Positions 61,951 to 64,000 of a stretch of 64,000 bases of DNA are shown piece after piece. Under the pieces are notes generated by a model, which was not told where the DNA came from, made no database searches, and worked only from the letters and a program-made list of their open reading frames with translations. The position numbers and the translations under genes are program-made. This DNA is from CAZELM01 sp964512995 (lineage in GTDB: Bacteria > CSSED10-310): the NCBI GenBank assembly GCA_964512995.1, contig CAZELM010000021.1:1-64000 (forward strand), written 5' to 3'. Positions within the stretch are counted from its first letter, which is position 1. Each line of letters starts with the position of its first letter.

Positions 61951-64000
61951 TCATGATGGAGAGGTTTTCGAAATCAATTCACTGATTTTTTTCTTAATTA
62001 TTGGCTGGTTGGGGTTGATCTTCAAAGATTTTTCCCACATGGCTCGTGCCTTCTGATAATCGAACAGCTCATAATAAATGGTACCTAAATTTGTTATCGA
62101 TTGGACATGGTTTGGGTTTTTCTGGGTAGCATTCTGGTAGGCTTCCATTGCTTTCTTTTTATCTCCCAGTTTCTGATAAGCCCGACCGAGATAAAAATGG
62201 ATATCGGCGTTTTCAGGCTCCAATTCCACTGCGCGTTGCCATGATATCAATGCCTGTTGAAGCTTGTCGGTTTGATAGTAGGTACGCCCGAGTTCAATAT
62301 ATACTCGTGCACTTTGTTCAAGTAACAATATCTGATTGAATTGATCGATCGCTTTGTCGTAATCCGTGTTCCGATATAATGCCAGTCCCAATTTATATTT
62401 TAAGTTTGCGATAATCTTTCCCAGTGCGGGATCAGAGGGTTTGAGCCATTCCAATGGCTGATAGATGATATCTATTGCATCCTGGTTTCTGTTTGTTTTT
62501 AGATATAGATCACCCAATGCTTCATACACTGGAACAAATGATGGATCTAAAGATATGGTTTTTAAAAATTCATCTTCTGCTTCTTTAAATTTTTCCGTTT
62601 CGACAAGTAATCGTCCGATCTCGAAGTAGATCTTTGCATCATCTGGATTGAGGTAACTACTTTTTCGGAATGCACTGACAGCGGATTCGGCTTGATTCAT
62701 CCGAGCCAGACAGGTTCCCAGGTAAAAGTTTGCATCTTTAGCATATTCAGGATCCTCTGAAACAGCTCTGAATGCTTTTTCAGCGGCTGCGAAATTCTCT
62801 GTCAACAGAAATGCTTCTCCAGAGTTGAAGATAAATCTAGAGGAAATATTAGCACCCGCCAATGTCCGTGCTTTGTCAAATGCAGCGACCGATTCGGTTC
62901 CGTTCTTCATCTTCAGATAAACGACGCCTCGAAGTTCCCAAAGCTGGGCGTTGGAGTCATCGATGGTACTGACAATATCCAGTTCGGTGAGTGCATCCTG
63001 AAATTCTCCATTGAGGATGAATTGATTTGCCTTTTCCAGATGGGAAGCAATTTTGAATTCCGGGTATTTCAGAAAAAAAATGTAAAATAATGCCCCAATA
63101 ATGATCGTTCCTGCAATTACTCCCAGGGATAACATCGGTCGTTGAGCGGGTGCAGATGGAGGCTTTTGCTGGGATGATGTTCGAGCCGGTTGGGGATTTT
63201 TTTTAGGGGGGGGTTCGGGTTTTGGCTTGGCTCCACCCTGATTTTTTTTTGCTGTTTTTAAAGTCTGGATTTTTTCCAGCATCAACTGGGCTTGGTGAAA
63301 ATCCGGTTTAATTGAAAGAGCTTCAAGGAAACATTTCTCGGCATTCCCAAAATGATCTTTCTCCAGCTCATCCATTCCCTGCTTGAACAACCGTTCAATT
63401 TGAATTTGGTTTTGGGCTTTGGGAGAACCTTTCATGTGGCGGTTTATGATATCAAGATAATATGCGATCTGCGCGTGTGATGGGTACTTTTCTTTTAACC
63501 GATATAACTCCGCTCTGGCCTTTTCTAGATGTCCATTCTCATATAATGAAATAACATCTTCGAATTTTTTCTGAAATTCGATGTCATAATCAGGGGTGTT
63601 TGCGGGAGGTGATTCTGTAGGAGCAGCAGAGTCGATGTTAAATGCTGCGGTGGCTCGCGCAAGGACTTCATCAATCTGTGGCGTATTATCTTCGGCATTA
63701 CATTCAAATTCCCTGGCAAAATCATCGGTCGAGATGTCGACATTCGGTAGTGTGAGGTCTGGATCAACTCCGGATTTTATTGGCGACGTGTAAGATGACT
63801 CGACACCGGGAGTCTGATCAATGGCAATATCATCTGTAAAATCGAAAATGGGTGAATCAGATGAAAGTGATTGGCTTCTGGCGAGCCTCGAGATTATTTC
63901 CTCCAAAAAGGTCCGGGCTTCTTGGTGATCCGGATCCACTTCGAGCAATGCTTCAAAAGCCTCTTTTGCCGCTTCCCAATTTTCCTGTTCCATAAATTGG
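61951..64000 (-). CDS. Large TPR protein with one membrane helix (5' end outside window)
   Basis: The visible 680 residues contain TPR repeats at both ends: LLEVDPDHQEARTFLEEIIS near the start and at least eight between about 320 and 670 (FYLGTCLARMNQAESAVSAF, YIELGRTYYQTDKLQQALIS). A Pro/Lys-rich segment (about 255-290) precedes a membrane helix (LGVIAGTIIIGALFYIFFL). The sequence before Met 63993 (QF...) continues the first TPR, so the real start is past the window edge. Scaffold for an unknown envelope or pilus-related complex is a guess. Confidence 0.8.
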   Translation of the reverse strand, partial: QFMEQENWEAAKEAFEALLEVDPDHQEARTFLEEIISRLARSQSLSSDSPIFDFTDDIAIDQTPGVESSYTSPIKSGVDPDLTLPNVDISTDDFAREFECNAEDNTPQIDEVLARATAAFNIDSAAPTESPPANTPDYDIEFQKKFEDVISLYENGHLEKARAELYRLKEKYPSHAQIAYYLDIINRHMKGSPKAQNQIQIERLFKQGMDELEKDHFGNAEKCFLEALSIKPDFHQAQLMLEKIQTLKTAKKNQGGAKPKPEPPPKKNPQPARTSSQQKPPSAPAQRPMLSLGVIAGTIIIGALFYIFFLKYPEFKIASHLEKANQFILNGEFQDALTELDIVSTIDDSNAQLWELRGVVYLKMKNGTESVAAFDKARTLAGANISSRFIFNSGEAFLLTENFAAAEKAFRAVSEDPEYAKDANFYLGTCLARMNQAESAVSAFRKSSYLNPDDAKIYFEIGRLLVETEKFKEAEDEFLKTISLDPSFVPVYEALGDLYLKTNRNQDAIDIIYQPLEWLKPSDPALGKIIANLKYKLGLALYRNTDYDKAIDQFNQILLLEQSARVYIELGRTYYQTDKLQQALISWQRAVELEPENADIHFYLGRAYQKLGDKKKAMEAYQNATQKNPNHVQSITNLGTIYYELFDYQKARAMWEKSLKINPNQPIIKKKISELISKTSPS

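Overview
The window is chromosomal DNA of roughly half G+C from an uncultured, probably anaerobic, Gram-negative-type bacterium. A complete Tol-Pal operon, a FadL-type porin and lipoproteins show an outer membrane. A gene cluster related to electron-bifurcating [FeFe]-hydrogenase loci, with many Fe-S proteins, suggests an anaerobic redox metabolism. The T-P-rich linkers of a secreted protein and the mixture of families point to a little-sampled lineage, but I cannot place it in a phylum. I found no rRNA, tRNA or CRISPR array.

Layout. 1-3.4 kb is accessory: a decayed hicAB toxin-antitoxin pair, a HAF-repeat secreted protein behind a good promoter, a 21-bp tandem repeat, a class D beta-lactamase and a GNAT acetyltransferase. 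3.7-8.1 kb holds a radical SAM protein, an overlapping family 2 glycosyltransferase, and two adjacent GlgC-like genes, of which the first has lost catalytic residues (GlgD-like). 8.3-18.8 kb is one long operon: NuoE-like protein, DRTGG protein, RsbW-like ATPase, H-cluster protein with a C-terminal Fe-S domain, second DRTGG protein, PHP protein, second ATPase, [2Fe-2S] ferredoxin, NuoF-like subunit and a 1260-residue NuoG/GltD/molybdopterin-type fusion. The place usually held by catalytic HydA is taken by that fusion.

18.8-26.0 kb is an insertion of about 7 kb between the fusion gene and its former neighbour (DUF2452). It is marked by duplicated flanks and a small MITE, and it carries two tandem TPR-protein/amidase pairs, the first amidase decayed. 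26-29 kb has DUF2452, a papain-like secreted protease and pgeF. 29.6-35.5 kb is an array of three promoterless Rhs C-terminal cassettes, each with a different tip followed by a candidate immunity gene (the first tip is phospholipase A2-like), then a broken copy of the amidase/TPR junction. 35.7-47.6 kb is ordinary: a membrane glycosyltransferase-like protein, an M24 peptidase, an outer-membrane protein, adenosine deaminase, FadL, acyl-CoA synthetase, glmS and a sugar nucleotidyltransferase. 48-56 kb has a sigma-70 factor convergent with a ruvX-mltG-tolQRAB-pal-cpoB operon. 56.4-64 kb has a geranylgeranyl-reductase-like flavoprotein, a membrane protein, a prepilin-like protein, a sigma-54-type AAA+ activator, rsfS and a large TPR protein running off the end.

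Most likely new biology: the 8.3-18.8 kb operon, which couples a NADH-linked electron-transfer core to what looks like a redox-sensing signalling module; and the Rhs cassette array.
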